Part shown: positions 8,683 to 17,902 of the stretch, piece by piece
Numbering within the stretch: the stretch's first letter is position 1
How the letters are laid out: every line of letters starts with the position of its first letter
From: Bacteroidota bacterium
GTDB lineage: Bacteria; Bacteroidota; Bacteroidia; Bacteroidales; Lentimicrobiaceae
DNA length: 35,013 nt
Assembly (NCBI GenBank): GCA_023441805.1
Contig: JAEZNO010000036.1
Location: 1 to 35,013 of the forward strand
Reading direction: 5' to 3'
The notes under the pieces: model-generated
What the model saw: only the letters and a program-made list of their open reading frames with translations
What the model was told of the DNA's origin: nothing
The model's database searches: none
Translations under genes and position numbers: made by a program

Positions 8683-11613
8683 ATGAAAAGAATAACTACA
8701 CTTTTTTTATTATTCCTTTTCAGTCTCTATGCCTGGTCGCAGGGTAGATTAATCACGGGGACCATTACTGATAAGGAGGGGAATGGAATTCCTGGTGTTA
8801 CTGTGTTACTTGTTGGCACAACGACAGGTGCAGTGACTGATTTGGATGGGAAATTTACTATTAATGCCACACAGGGGCAAACACTCCGTTTCAGTTATGT
8901 AGGTTACTTAGCCCAGGAAGTAGTAGTTGGAGCCCAGAATGTGATAAATATCACTCTTCAGGAGGAATTGACTGAATTAAATGAAGTTGTGGTAATAGGG
9001 TATGGTGTTCAACGAAAGAAGGATGTGAGTACAGCAGTGGTCGTGGTTGATGATGAGGCAATTCGTGAAAGACCAATTGTCACAGCGGCACAGGCATTAC
9101 AGGGTAAGGCAGCCGGTGTTCAGGTAGTACAGAATTCAGGGAAGCCAGGTGCAGCCACTAGCGTAAGAGTGCGTGGAGCAACATCAGTTTTAGCAACAAA
9201 TGAGCCAATGTATGTTGTTGACGGTTTAGTGACCAGTGATATTAGTGCAATCAATCCAAACGATATTGTTAGTCTGACAGTTCTTAAGGATGCTACTTCT
9301 CAGGCTATTTATGGTGCTCGTGGTGCTAATGGTGTTGTAATAATAACTACTAAACGAGGTGAGGCAAATGTACATACAATCAGTTTTAATACGTATGGTG
9401 GAGCTTCATGGTTAAGGAAACCAATTGAAGTATTAAATACACGTGAGTATCGTAATCTCATGGAAGAACTGCAACCGGGGTCATGGGATCCTTCATGGAC
9501 AAGCTACACTGATTGGAGCGATGAAGTCTTCGGGACAGGTTGGCAACAATCATATCAACTTTCCTTTAGTGGTGGTGATGCAGCTAACAGATATTATATT
9601 TCAGGAAATTACTTTAATGAACTTGGTATGGCTCGTCCAGCCAGATTTGACAGATACTCCGTAAGATTTAATATTGATAATCAGTTGAGGTCATGGTTAA
9701 AATTAAGCACAAATCTTACTATAAGCCAGATAAATACAAAAGATACTCCTGATAACTTAAGTTCCGGAAGGGGAGGAGTTATTATGAGTGCATTAAATAC
9801 TCCGCCATTTCTCAGTATTTATAGTCGTGATACCATAAATGAGAAGGGATGGTTTGCTCCAAATCCTTTCCAACCATCATGGGAAAATCCTGTGGCATAT
9901 ATGGAGGGCCCTGATCAGAGAACTATTGACAGACGAATACTGGGAAATTTTGAAATTGAAGCAAAAATCCACAAGGGATTATTCTATCGTCCACGATTAG
10001 GAGTGGATATTCTTAATCACATGTGGGATTATTACCTCGATCCTGTGAGAACCGGTTTCGGTAGGCAAAATAATGGTGTCGGGCAATCGGATAAGTCTTC
10101 GACATTTTACTGGGTTGTTGATAATATATTAGAATATTCAACTACGGTTGACCGCCATAGTTTTAGTATTATGGCAGGAAATGTTGTTGAAAGTAGTCGG
10201 TATGATCAATCCTTTGAATATGGCACAGATTTTCCACCTGACTGGCAAGTCCAGACATTAAATGCTGCAAACACAATCAGCGCATCGACTGCTATAAGTG
10301 AAAGAACCACAGCTTCATTCATAGGCAGAGTAACCTATAATTATGACAGTAAATACTATTTCCTTGCAAATTATAGAAGAGATGGTACATCAGTGTTAAC
10401 TCATAAATGGGACAATTTCCCGTCAGCATCGGTTGCATGGAGAATCTCTGCAGAACCATTCTTTGAAGGAGTGAATTTCATTGATGACTTAAAACTACGT
10501 GCCGGTTATGGATTGATTGGTAATAGTACCGGGTTACCTGATTATGCAGCCTATGGTCTCATTGCCTTTATTCGACGTACGCCAACTAATCCATTATCAG
10601 GTCCTTCAGTTGTTCAGGAATCATACGGTAATCCTGATCTTAAATGGGAAAAAACCGGAATGGCTAATCTTGGATTAGACTTGACAGCTTTGGGAGGAAG
10701 ATTGATCTTTACTCTGGATGCTTATATCAAGAAGACTAAGGATGTAATTCTGCCTGTTCAATTATCATCTACTTTACCAATTACTGAAATCAGAACAAAT
10801 GCCGGTAAAATTGAAAACCGCGGTATAGAGTTCAACATCAGCAGTATTAATATGGATGGCGAATTCAAGTGGGCAACCGATTTCAATATGTCATTTAATA
10901 AAAATAAAGTAACTGATCTTCAATACACTAAAGTATACTACTTTGGAGGTGTATACAGTAATAACCAGAGTGCTGTAGTCGTTAAAGAAGATATAAGCCT
11001 TGGATCATTCTATGGTTATATTTCCGAAGGTGTTGATCCTGAAACGGGAGATATTATTTACAAAGATGTTAATGGCAACGGTATTCTTGAGCCTGGTGAC
11101 AGAACTGTAATAGGGCATGGTATGCCAGATTTCGTGTATGGTTTAACAAACCGACTCAGTTATAAGAAATTTGACCTTAATATCTTTATACAGGGATCAT
11201 ACGGTAATGATATTTTCAATGCCACTAGAATTGACCTCGAAGGAATGTTCGACAGTAAAAATCAGTCTACGGTCGTATTAGACCGATGGACTCCCGAGAA
11301 TCCGAATACTGATGTTCCGAGAGCAAGGTTTGGAAACTTCGATAATGTTAGAAATTCCAGCAGATTTGTTGAAGATGGATCATACCTGCGATTGAAATCA
11401 GTAACACTGTCATATAGAATTCTGGAGAATGGTAATACGTTCAAACTCTTATCAGTGTATGTCACCGGTAATAATCTGTTAACATTGACAAAGTACAATG
11501 GATTTGATCCTGAAGTAAGTCAGTATGGAAGTACAGGAACTTCACCCGGATTTGATTATGGAACTTATCCGCAGGCTCGTTCAATAATTGTAGGGATAAA
11601 TGTTAATTTATAA
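8683..11613 (+). CDS. SusC/RagA-family TonB-dependent outer membrane transporter (PUL 1)
   Basis: This 976-residue protein begins with a signal peptide (about residues 1-19), followed by a carboxypeptidase-regulatory-like beta-sandwich domain (GTITDKEGNGIPGVTVLL). Next come the TonB-box/plug boundary NEVVVIGYG and the plug, which includes the SusC-typical stretches YVVDG and ARGANGVVIITTKRG. The rest is the 22-strand barrel, ending in an aromatic-poor last strand. SusC proteins import oligosaccharides across the outer membrane with SusD as lid, powered by TonB/ExbBD. The susD gene follows after only 12 bp. The substrate is inferred to be a beta-glucan oligosaccharide from the GH16 and GH30 neighbours. 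No N-terminal signalling (STN) domain is present, so this transporter is not itself an ECF-sigma sensor. Confidence 0.95.
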   Translation: MKRITTLFLLFLFSLYAWSQGRLITGTITDKEGNGIPGVTVLLVGTTTGAVTDLDGKFTINATQGQTLRFSYVGYLAQEVVVGAQNVINITLQEELTELNEVVVIGYGVQRKKDVSTAVVVVDDEAIRERPIVTAAQALQGKAAGVQVVQNSGKPGAATSVRVRGATSVLATNEPMYVVDGLVTSDISAINPNDIVSLTVLKDATSQAIYGARGANGVVIITTKRGEANVHTISFNTYGGASWLRKPIEVLNTREYRNLMEELQPGSWDPSWTSYTDWSDEVFGTGWQQSYQLSFSGGDAANRYYISGNYFNELGMARPARFDRYSVRFNIDNQLRSWLKLSTNLTISQINTKDTPDNLSSGRGGVIMSALNTPPFLSIYSRDTINEKGWFAPNPFQPSWENPVAYMEGPDQRTIDRRILGNFEIEAKIHKGLFYRPRLGVDILNHMWDYYLDPVRTGFGRQNNGVGQSDKSSTFYWVVDNILEYSTTVDRHSFSIMAGNVVESSRYDQSFEYGTDFPPDWQVQTLNAANTISASTAISERTTASFIGRVTYNYDSKYYFLANYRRDGTSVLTHKWDNFPSASVAWRISAEPFFEGVNFIDDLKLRAGYGLIGNSTGLPDYAAYGLIAFIRRTPTNPLSGPSVVQESYGNPDLKWEKTGMANLGLDLTALGGRLIFTLDAYIKKTKDVILPVQLSSTLPITEIRTNAGKIENRGIEFNISSINMDGEFKWATDFNMSFNKNKVTDLQYTKVYYFGGVYSNNQSAVVVKEDISLGSFYGYISEGVDPETGDIIYKDVNGNGILEPGDRTVIGHGMPDFVYGLTNRLSYKKFDLNIFIQGSYGNDIFNATRIDLEGMFDSKNQSTVVLDRWTPENPNTDVPRARFGNFDNVRNSSRFVEDGSYLRLKSVTLSYRILENGNTFKLLSVYVTGNNLLTLTKYNGFDPEVSQYGSTGTSPGFDYGTYPQARSIIVGINVNL

Positions 11614-11625
11614 GGAGAGAAAGCA

Positions 11626-13098
11626 ATGAAAAGATATATAAAAGTCCTTTTTGCAGCTATTTGGCTAATGTCATTGGTTGCTTGTGAAAAGTTCCTCGAT
11701 GTACCACCTTTATCATCCCCTGTTGGAGTTGGTGCAGGAATGACTGAAGATACTGTTGTATTTGAAAGTGCTGCACAAATTGAAGCTGCATTAGGTGGTT
11801 TGTACAGTGATTTTAGAAACGAATATTGGGAACTTGACTATTTTGTGAATGGTGATGCACAATCTGATGATGCTTACGCCGGTGCAGATAATCCTGCAAA
11901 TTTTCAGATTGATGAAATGCGTATTGATGCAACTAATTCGAATGTCAGCCGCGACTGGGCATATCTGTATGGAACAATCGGGAGGGCTAACCTCATAATA
12001 AATAATGTGTTTGAAATAAATGAGGCCGGATTTGATGATCAAAGGAAAGCAGAAATCAAAGGGGAAGCTTCGTTTATCAGGGCGTTCCATTATTTCCAGT
12101 TAGTACAATTATGGGGAGCAGTACCATTACAGCTTAAGGAGATAACCTCAGTAAGTGCTGAATTGCTTCCAATAATATACCCTCAAATGTTCCCTGCCAG
12201 GGCTATCGAAGAAGAAGTATATGCTCAGATCATCAGCGATCTTGAATATGCACTTGAAACCGTACCGGTTACCCAAACAGATAAGGGATACGTTACAAAA
12301 GGTGCAGTAAATGCTGTGCTGGCAAAAGTTTACGCTACCAAGATTCCGCATGAGTACGATAAGGTAATTCAATATGCTGATGCAGTAATCAACGGAGGGT
12401 ATAGTCTCGTTGCTGATTATGCAACTCTGTTTGATGGTTTGCAGGAGCATGAGAATTCTTCTGAGTCAATATTTGAAATAAACTATGAGGGCACTTCCGC
12501 ATCCGGTAATTGGGGTGCATCAATGTTCAGAGGTACCGATTGGAAGAAGTTTAATACTCCTTCACACGATCTGGTTGCAGCTTTCGATGCTGCAGGTGAC
12601 AACATCAGAAAAGCGGTTTCAATTGATTTCCAGAATGTATCCGGTAAATGGGGCGATCCTTACTGGCCGGCTGCAAACTATCCTTTTATTGCTAAGTATC
12701 CAATTATAGCCAGCCCTAGTCCTCAGAATTACATCTTCTTACGATTAGCTGATATCATTCTGCTGAAAGCTGAAGCTTTAAATGAAACCGGCGATCTAAA
12801 CGGTGCCGCTGAATTAGTAAATCAAATCAGGGATAGAGTTGATCTTCCTCCTGTAAATGCTTCAACTCAGGAAGCAATGAGACTGGCTATCGAAAATGAA
12901 CGCCGACTTGAGCTTGCATTTGAAGGCCATCGCTGGTTTGATCTTAAACGGACTGGCCGGGCATTGGAAGTAATGAGTGATATTCAGGGTCCAAATGGAA
13001 TGATTAACTATGGTGTTAATGAGAATAAACTCTTTTGGCCAATTCCACAATCAGAACTTGATAATAATGCAAACCTGGTGCAAAATCCGGGATACTAA
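11626..13098 (+). CDS. SusD/RagB-family glycan-binding lipoprotein (PUL 1)
   Basis: This 490-residue lipoprotein has a signal ending at Cys20 (SLVACEKFLDVPP); the FLD motif just after the cysteine is a hallmark of SusD N-termini. Family stretches include AEIKGEASFIRAFHYFQLVQLWG in the TPR-like half, FLRLADIILLKAEALNETGD and NERRLELAFEGHRWFDLKRTG, with FWPIPQSELDNN near the end. Together with SusC it forms the outer-membrane uptake complex and binds the oligosaccharide at the cell surface. It lies 12 bp behind susC, and an intrinsic terminator sits 25 bp after its stop, before the GH30 gene. Confidence 0.95.
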   Translation: MKRYIKVLFAAIWLMSLVACEKFLDVPPLSSPVGVGAGMTEDTVVFESAAQIEAALGGLYSDFRNEYWELDYFVNGDAQSDDAYAGADNPANFQIDEMRIDATNSNVSRDWAYLYGTIGRANLIINNVFEINEAGFDDQRKAEIKGEASFIRAFHYFQLVQLWGAVPLQLKEITSVSAELLPIIYPQMFPARAIEEEVYAQIISDLEYALETVPVTQTDKGYVTKGAVNAVLAKVYATKIPHEYDKVIQYADAVINGGYSLVADYATLFDGLQEHENSSESIFEINYEGTSASGNWGASMFRGTDWKKFNTPSHDLVAAFDAAGDNIRKAVSIDFQNVSGKWGDPYWPAANYPFIAKYPIIASPSPQNYIFLRLADIILLKAEALNETGDLNGAAELVNQIRDRVDLPPVNASTQEAMRLAIENERRLELAFEGHRWFDLKRTGRALEVMSDIQGPNGMINYGVNENKLFWPIPQSELDNNANLVQNPGY

Positions 13099-13122
13099 TA
13101 ATTAATACAAGAAAATGACTTT

Positions 13123-13166
13123 AAAGGAAAGGTTGGTGAATCCCTGGCCTTTCCTTTTATTTTACT
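13123..13166 (+). terminator. Intrinsic terminator between susD and the GH30 gene
   Basis: A perfect 10-bp inverted repeat, AAAGGAAAGG (13123-13132) and CCTTTCCTTT (13148-13157), is followed by a T-rich tract to about 13169. It ends the susCD transcript or attenuates reading into GH30, whose start codon is only about 30 bp further on. No -7 element is visible in that short gap. Confidence 0.75.
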
Positions 13167-13185
13167 TTTGATAAATTTCAATAAC

Positions 13186-14670
13186 ATGACATTCAGAGAG
13201 AGAATATTAAGGATAGCTGTCAGGAAGGTTGCTTTGATGCTAATTATATCAACTGCTGCCCTTACCGGCTGTAAAGCAAATAATGATGACGATGATGGGA
13301 TTATTCCACCCCCTCCGCAAGATACTATTGTTGCTAAAGTTTATCTTACCCGCGGAAATCAGTCAAAGCTCTTCAATAAAGAACCTGAGATCGGCATTAA
13401 GACATCCGGCAGTACGATCTCACTAATAACAGTTGATACAGCAATCACCTTCCAGACGATCGAAGGATATGGTGCTGCACTCACAGGGTCATCCGCTTAC
13501 CTTTTAAATCGGAAAATGAGCAGTGGAGCACGCGGAAGTTTATTAAGAGATCTGTTTGATCCAAATATTGGTATTGGCATTTCTTACCTCAGATTAACCA
13601 TGGGTGCTTCTGATTTTTCGCTTTCTAACTTTAGTTACGATGATGTACCTGCCGGTCAGACTGATTTTCAACTTGAACGCTTTTCATTAAGCCAGGACAC
13701 ATTGGATGTTATCCCGATGGCAAAAGAGATTCTGAAAATCTATCCTGAGATGACCTGGTTAGGTTCTCCATGGAGTCCGCCAGCCTGGATGAAAACCAGT
13801 GGTAATATGGTCGGAGGAAGACTTAAAACCGATTGCTATGATGTGTACGGAGATTATTTTGTGAAGTATATTCAGGCTATGAGTGAAAAGGGTGTCCCTG
13901 TTAAAGCCGTAACACCTCAAAATGAGCCATTATATGGTGGTGCAGCCTATCCTTGTATGGATATGTCGGCTGTTGAGCAACTTAACTTTATCAAAAATAG
14001 TTTGGGCCCTAAACTGCGGGCTGCAGGCTTAAGTACCGAGATAATCGTTTATGACCACAACTGGGATCATCCTGAGTACCCTATAACAATCCTGAATGAT
14101 CCTGATGCTGCCCAATACATAGCAGGATCAGGTTTCCATGCTTATGGTGGTGAGGTGGGAGCAATGAGTCAGGTGCATAATGCTCATCCTGACAAGGGCT
14201 TGTATTTTACAGAGATTTCAGGTGGAAGATGGGCAACAAATTTCTCTGATAATCTATTATGGAATATGCGTAATATATTCATCGGGACAGCCAAAAACTG
14301 GTCGAAGAATGCACTCTTATGGAACCTTGCTCTTGATGAAAATGATGGACCTAAAAACAATGGATGTGGTGACTGCAGGGGTGTAGTAACTATTAATTCA
14401 GGGTCAGGAGTAGTAACAAGGAATGTTGAGTATTACGTATTAGCTCACTTTACCAAGTTCGTCCGTCCGGGTGCTGTCAGAGTCTCTGCAATACCATCAC
14501 AGGAAGCGTCATCCTTAGATGCCGTGGCATTTATGAACACTGATAAGAGCAAGGTTCTGGTTGTTGCAAACTATGGTGATCAATTTAAAGTATTTACTAT
14601 CAAGCAGGATAAAAAGTACATGAGCTATTCAATCCCTGAAAAATCGGTTGTCACGATTGTCTGGGAATAA
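13186..14670 (+). CDS. GH30-family glycosidase lipoprotein (PUL 1)
   Basis: This 494-residue enzyme was started at ATG 13186. The frame also opens at a TTG at 13168, but that codon lies in the T-tract of the preceding terminator, so I prefer the ATG. The lipoprotein signal ends at Cys29 (ALTGCKANNDDDDG), again with an acidic tail suited to surface export. The GH30 core has IEGYGAALTGSSA, WLGSPWSPPAWMK, predicted acid/base Glu247 in TPQNEPLYGG and predicted nucleophile Glu343 in YFTEISGG. It differs clearly from the GH30 at 4.2-5.6 kb in signal type and in most loops, so the two are not recent duplicates. Expected role: removal of beta-1,6-linked glucose from branched beta-1,3-glucan at the cell surface. 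Other GH30 specificities cannot be excluded. Confidence 0.92.
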   Translation: MTFRERILRIAVRKVALMLIISTAALTGCKANNDDDDGIIPPPPQDTIVAKVYLTRGNQSKLFNKEPEIGIKTSGSTISLITVDTAITFQTIEGYGAALTGSSAYLLNRKMSSGARGSLLRDLFDPNIGIGISYLRLTMGASDFSLSNFSYDDVPAGQTDFQLERFSLSQDTLDVIPMAKEILKIYPEMTWLGSPWSPPAWMKTSGNMVGGRLKTDCYDVYGDYFVKYIQAMSEKGVPVKAVTPQNEPLYGGAAYPCMDMSAVEQLNFIKNSLGPKLRAAGLSTEIIVYDHNWDHPEYPITILNDPDAAQYIAGSGFHAYGGEVGAMSQVHNAHPDKGLYFTEISGGRWATNFSDNLLWNMRNIFIGTAKNWSKNALLWNLALDENDGPKNNGCGDCRGVVTINSGSGVVTRNVEYYVLAHFTKFVRPGAVRVSAIPSQEASSLDAVAFMNTDKSKVLVVANYGDQFKVFTIKQDKKYMSYSIPEKSVVTIVWE

Positions 14671-14721
14671 TGAACCGGTGAATTACACCGTCCTTTTAGT
14701 GAGAGAAGCAAACAATAAAGT

Positions 14722-14756
14722 AAAAGAGGCCGTCCTTTTGAGACAGCCTCTTTTAT
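14722..14756. terminator. Bidirectional terminator between GH30 and the EF-G paralogue
   Basis: AAAGAGGC (14723-14730) and GCCTCTTT (14746-14753) form an 8-bp stem, with A-rich sequence on the left and T-rich on the right. It can therefore stop both convergent genes. It closely resembles the element at 18157-18189. Confidence 0.75.
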
Positions 14757-14776
14757 TATATTCCTGAAAAAGATTA

Positions 14777-16912
14777 TTATTCTTCTTCTTTTTCCTGTTC
14801 TTCGTAAGCTTTGAGCAATGCTGTCTGAACATCTCCCGGTACTTGGGCATACTCTGCGAATTTGAGCGAGTAGGCACCACTTCCTGAAGTTAGTGAACTT
14901 AGTGCGGTTGAATATCTGTTCATTTCAGCAAGAGGTACTTTAGCCTTGATCTTTTGGTAATTTCCTTCGCTGTCCATTCCCATGATAATTGCTCTACGGC
15001 CTTGGAGGTCAGTCATGATATCACCCATTCTGTCAGCAGGAACAATAACTTCTACATCATAGATTGGCTCAAGGATCTTTGGACCTGCATTCTTAAATGC
15101 TTCCTTAAATGCATTACGGCCGGCAAGTTTAAATGCAAGTTCGTTTGAGTCAACAGGGTGCATCTTACCATCATACACATTAACAACAATATCACGGGCA
15201 TAAGAACCTGTAAGTGGACCTTCTTCCATCTTTTCCATGATACCCTTTAAGATTGCGGGCATGAAGCGTGCATCAATTGAACCACCAACGATACAGTTAT
15301 TGAAAACGAGTTTACCACCCCATGCGAGCTGGTGCTCTTCAGTACCACGTATCGGGAATTCCTTCTGTGGTGTCATATCCTCTGACCATGGCTGAATCAA
15401 CATGTGAACTTCACCAAACTGACCTGAACCTCCTGATTGCTTTTTATGGCGATACATGGCCTTAGCAGGCTTTGTGATTGTTTCACGATATGGAATCTTC
15501 GGTGCATAGAACTCAACTGCAATCTTTTCGATGTTCTCAAGTTGCCATTTTGCGATGTTAAGGTGCAATTCACCCTGCCCACGCATAATTATCTGTTTCA
15601 ATTCTTTAGAATATTCAACAGTAATTGTTGGGTCAACTTTTTGGAGTTCTGTTAGTGCTGCACCAAGTTTTTCATCATCCGACTGATTTTTAGCCTTAAT
15701 GGCCATGCTGATTCTTGGTGAAGGGAATTCAATTGGCTCGATAACATCACTCTGATTCTTTGGACTATTCAGTGTGGTGTTAGTACGACTATTTTTCAGT
15801 TTAATAGTAGCAGCGATATCACCTGCAATTACTTTCTCAAGCTTTTCACGTTTCTTACCGGCAACTGCAAACAACTGAGGAATTCTTTCTTTTGAAGCAT
15901 TGCTGCCATTTACGAGATCCATAGCTTCAGTGATCTCACCGGCATATACTTTGAAGTAAGATATTTCACCAAGGTGCTCTTCAATTGATGTCTTGAAGAT
16001 TAAAGCAGATGTTGGATCAGCAGGATTGCAATTAAGCATTTTACCTGCATTGTTCTTACGACCTTCCATTTCATTAGGAGCCGGGAGGTAATTCACGATA
16101 AAATCGAGTAAACGATCAACACCAAAGTCAGGCTTGCCACCGATGCACATTACCGGGAACATTCCCCTCTTCATGATACCGAGCTTCAGACCATGAATCA
16201 TCTCTTCTTCAGTCAATGTGCCTGCTTCGAAGAATTTCTCCATAAGTGCCTCGTCATTCTCAGCAGCTGATTCAATTAAAGCAGCATGCATTTCGGCAGC
16301 TTTATCTGCTTCACTTGCAGGAATATCCAATATTTCAGCCTTGCCTCCATTTGCAGGATATTTCAACATTTTCTGCATCAGGACGTCAATGATAGCATTA
16401 AAGCCAACACCTTCATTAACAGGATACTGAATAGGAACTACGCTACCACCGAATTGTTGCTTAAGCTGACGAAGAGTCTCCTCAAACGATGAGTTTTCGT
16501 GCTCAAGGTGGTTTACAAGAAATACTACCGGTGTCTTTGATTTGATTGTCTGTCTCCAGTTGATCTCAGTTCCTACTTCAACACCATTATGTCCGTTGAC
16601 AACCATAAGAGCTGTATCACAAACGTTGAGTGCGGCAACCACTTCTCCAATGAAATCATCGAATCCAGGGGCATCAATAATGTTGATTTTGTTGCCCTTA
16701 TGTTCAACATACATTACTGTAGATGAAACTGAATTTTGGCGCTCGAGTTCTATCTCGCGATAATCGGATACGGTGTTTTTGTCTTCAATGGTTCCACGTC
16801 TGTTGATAAGGCCACCTTCGAAAAGCATCGACTCCGATAAAATGGTCTTACCGGTCTTAGCTCCACCTATGAGTGCAACGTTCCTTATTTCATTTGTCTT
16901 GTAAACCTTCAT
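14777..16912 (-). CDS. Divergent elongation factor G paralogue (EF-G2-like) with degenerate GTPase site
   Basis: This 711-residue protein has the full EF-G domain order: G domain, domain II, domain III, domain IV (entered near residue 490 at GSGQFGEV) and domain V, ending in an acidic tail (EEQEKEEE). The GTPase motifs are altered. The P-loop reads GGAKTGKT (16-23). Switch I reads ERQNSVSS instead of ERGITI. The G3 motif reads DAPGFDDF (80-87), so the catalytic histidine is Phe84. The G4 motif NKxD is NHLE (134-137). An EF-G2 without GTPase activity has been described in Bacteroides and linked to growth under carbon limitation; this protein is probably of that kind. It is not the main EF-G, which is normally in the str operon. 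The gene stands alone, with its own promoter-like element and terminator, between two glycan loci. Confidence 0.9.
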   Translation of the reverse strand: MKVYKTNEIRNVALIGGAKTGKTILSESMLFEGGLINRRGTIEDKNTVSDYREIELERQNSVSSTVMYVEHKGNKINIIDAPGFDDFIGEVVAALNVCDTALMVVNGHNGVEVGTEINWRQTIKSKTPVVFLVNHLEHENSSFEETLRQLKQQFGGSVVPIQYPVNEGVGFNAIIDVLMQKMLKYPANGGKAEILDIPASEADKAAEMHAALIESAAENDEALMEKFFEAGTLTEEEMIHGLKLGIMKRGMFPVMCIGGKPDFGVDRLLDFIVNYLPAPNEMEGRKNNAGKMLNCNPADPTSALIFKTSIEEHLGEISYFKVYAGEITEAMDLVNGSNASKERIPQLFAVAGKKREKLEKVIAGDIAATIKLKNSRTNTTLNSPKNQSDVIEPIEFPSPRISMAIKAKNQSDDEKLGAALTELQKVDPTITVEYSKELKQIIMRGQGELHLNIAKWQLENIEKIAVEFYAPKIPYRETITKPAKAMYRHKKQSGGSGQFGEVHMLIQPWSEDMTPQKEFPIRGTEEHQLAWGGKLVFNNCIVGGSIDARFMPAILKGIMEKMEEGPLTGSYARDIVVNVYDGKMHPVDSNELAFKLAGRNAFKEAFKNAGPKILEPIYDVEVIVPADRMGDIMTDLQGRRAIIMGMDSEGNYQKIKAKVPLAEMNRYSTALSSLTSGSGAYSLKFAEYAQVPGDVQTALLKAYEEQEKEEE

Positions 16913-16955
16913 ATTTTTAATTAATTACGTAAAAATTTTCTTAATAAGCAGGGCG

Positions 16956-16963
16956 CAAAGATA
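16956..16963 (-). promoter_or_regulatory. Candidate -7 element for the EF-G paralogue
   Basis: On the minus strand this reads TATCTTTG, a match to TAnnTTTG, 43 bp before the start codon. No convincing -33 TTTG is seen; that position would fall in the 3' end of the kinase gene. Confidence 0.5.
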
Positions 16964-16975
16964 AAAAAATATGGA

Positions 16976-17902
16976 TTAGTCTGACAGTATGATGTCACAT
17001 TTTACCAATCCTAGAAATTGCTGAACTCTGTCGAGCAATTTGCCGTTCTTCAGTTCCACAAGTGCCTCTGTTCCAAATTTCTCTACGGTAAATGACGCCA
17101 TGGCTGATCCAAATATTATAGCCCTTTTCATGTTTTCAAATGAAATGTCATCCGTATGGGCTAAGAATCCAATAAACCCTCCGGCAAATGTGTCACCTGC
17201 ACCGGTTGGGTCGAATACATCTTCCAGTGGCATTGCAGGTGCATAAAATACCTGATCTTCATGGAACAATAATGCACCATGTTCTCCTTTTTTAATCACC
17301 AGGAATTTTGGTCCCATGCATAGGATCTTACGTGCTGCTCTTACCAGAGAATATTCATTTGAAAGCTGACGAGCTTCTTCATCATTAATGGTTAGTACAT
17401 CCACCATTGTCAGCACCTCTTTCAAGTCATCCATGGCTGTGTTCATCCAGAAATTCATTGTGTCCATGACTATAAGTTTCGGACGGACAGCCATTTGCTG
17501 AATAACTTTCTTTTGTATTGCGGGAGTAAGATTTCCCAACATTAAATAGGTACAATCCTTATACGATTCAGGTAGTTGAGGATCAAAATCAGCTAGTACA
17601 TTTAAATCGGTTACCAGAGTATCACGACTGTTCATGTCGATATGGTACTTCCCTGCCCAGAAGAAGGTTTTCCCGTTTGCTATGGTTTTTATTCCTTCAG
17701 TTGTAATCCCTTCGTTGTTCAAAAGGCTGATATAGTCGCTCGGAAAATCACCACCAACGACTGAAATAAGCTTAACACTATCAGTTAATTTTGAAGCAGC
17801 CAGACCTGCATAAGTAGCCGCTCCGCCAAGTATTTTATCTGTTTTTCCAAATGGTGTTTCAATAGCATCAAAAGCAACAGTACCTACTATTACTAAACTC
17901 AT
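16976..17902 (-). CDS. PfkB/ribokinase-family sugar kinase
   Basis: This 308-residue protein is a member of the PfkB family, which phosphorylates sugars, nucleosides or similar alcohols with ATP in the cytoplasm. The N-terminal strand VIVGTVAFDAIETP and GGAATYAGLAAS (residues 26-37) match family signature 1. DPTGAGDTFAGGF (231-243) is signature 2, with Asp237 as catalytic base and the anion hole in GAG. Length is normal. Substrate cannot be deduced; fructokinase, ribokinase, tagatose-6-phosphate kinase and nucleoside kinases share these motifs. The gene is 63 bp upstream of the EF-G paralogue on the same strand. It may be read together with it, although a separate promoter element lies between them. 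Confidence 0.9.
   Translation of the reverse strand: MSLVIVGTVAFDAIETPFGKTDKILGGAATYAGLAASKLTDSVKLISVVGGDFPSDYISLLNNEGITTEGIKTIANGKTFFWAGKYHIDMNSRDTLVTDLNVLADFDPQLPESYKDCTYLMLGNLTPAIQKKVIQQMAVRPKLIVMDTMNFWMNTAMDDLKEVLTMVDVLTINDEEARQLSNEYSLVRAARKILCMGPKFLVIKKGEHGALLFHEDQVFYAPAMPLEDVFDPTGAGDTFAGGFIGFLAHTDDISFENMKRAIIFGSAMASFTVEKFGTEALVELKNGKLLDRVQQFLGLVKCDIILSD

Noticed and set aside
11262..11498. Minus-strand frame inside susC, and similar antisense frames inside fusA-like, susD and GH30 genes
   Set aside because: They oppose long, well-supported genes with clear family motifs and have no recognisable product.
13168..13186. TTG start for the GH30 lipoprotein
   Set aside because: It lies in the T-tract of the preceding terminator. 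The ATG six codons later gives a complete lipoprotein signal.
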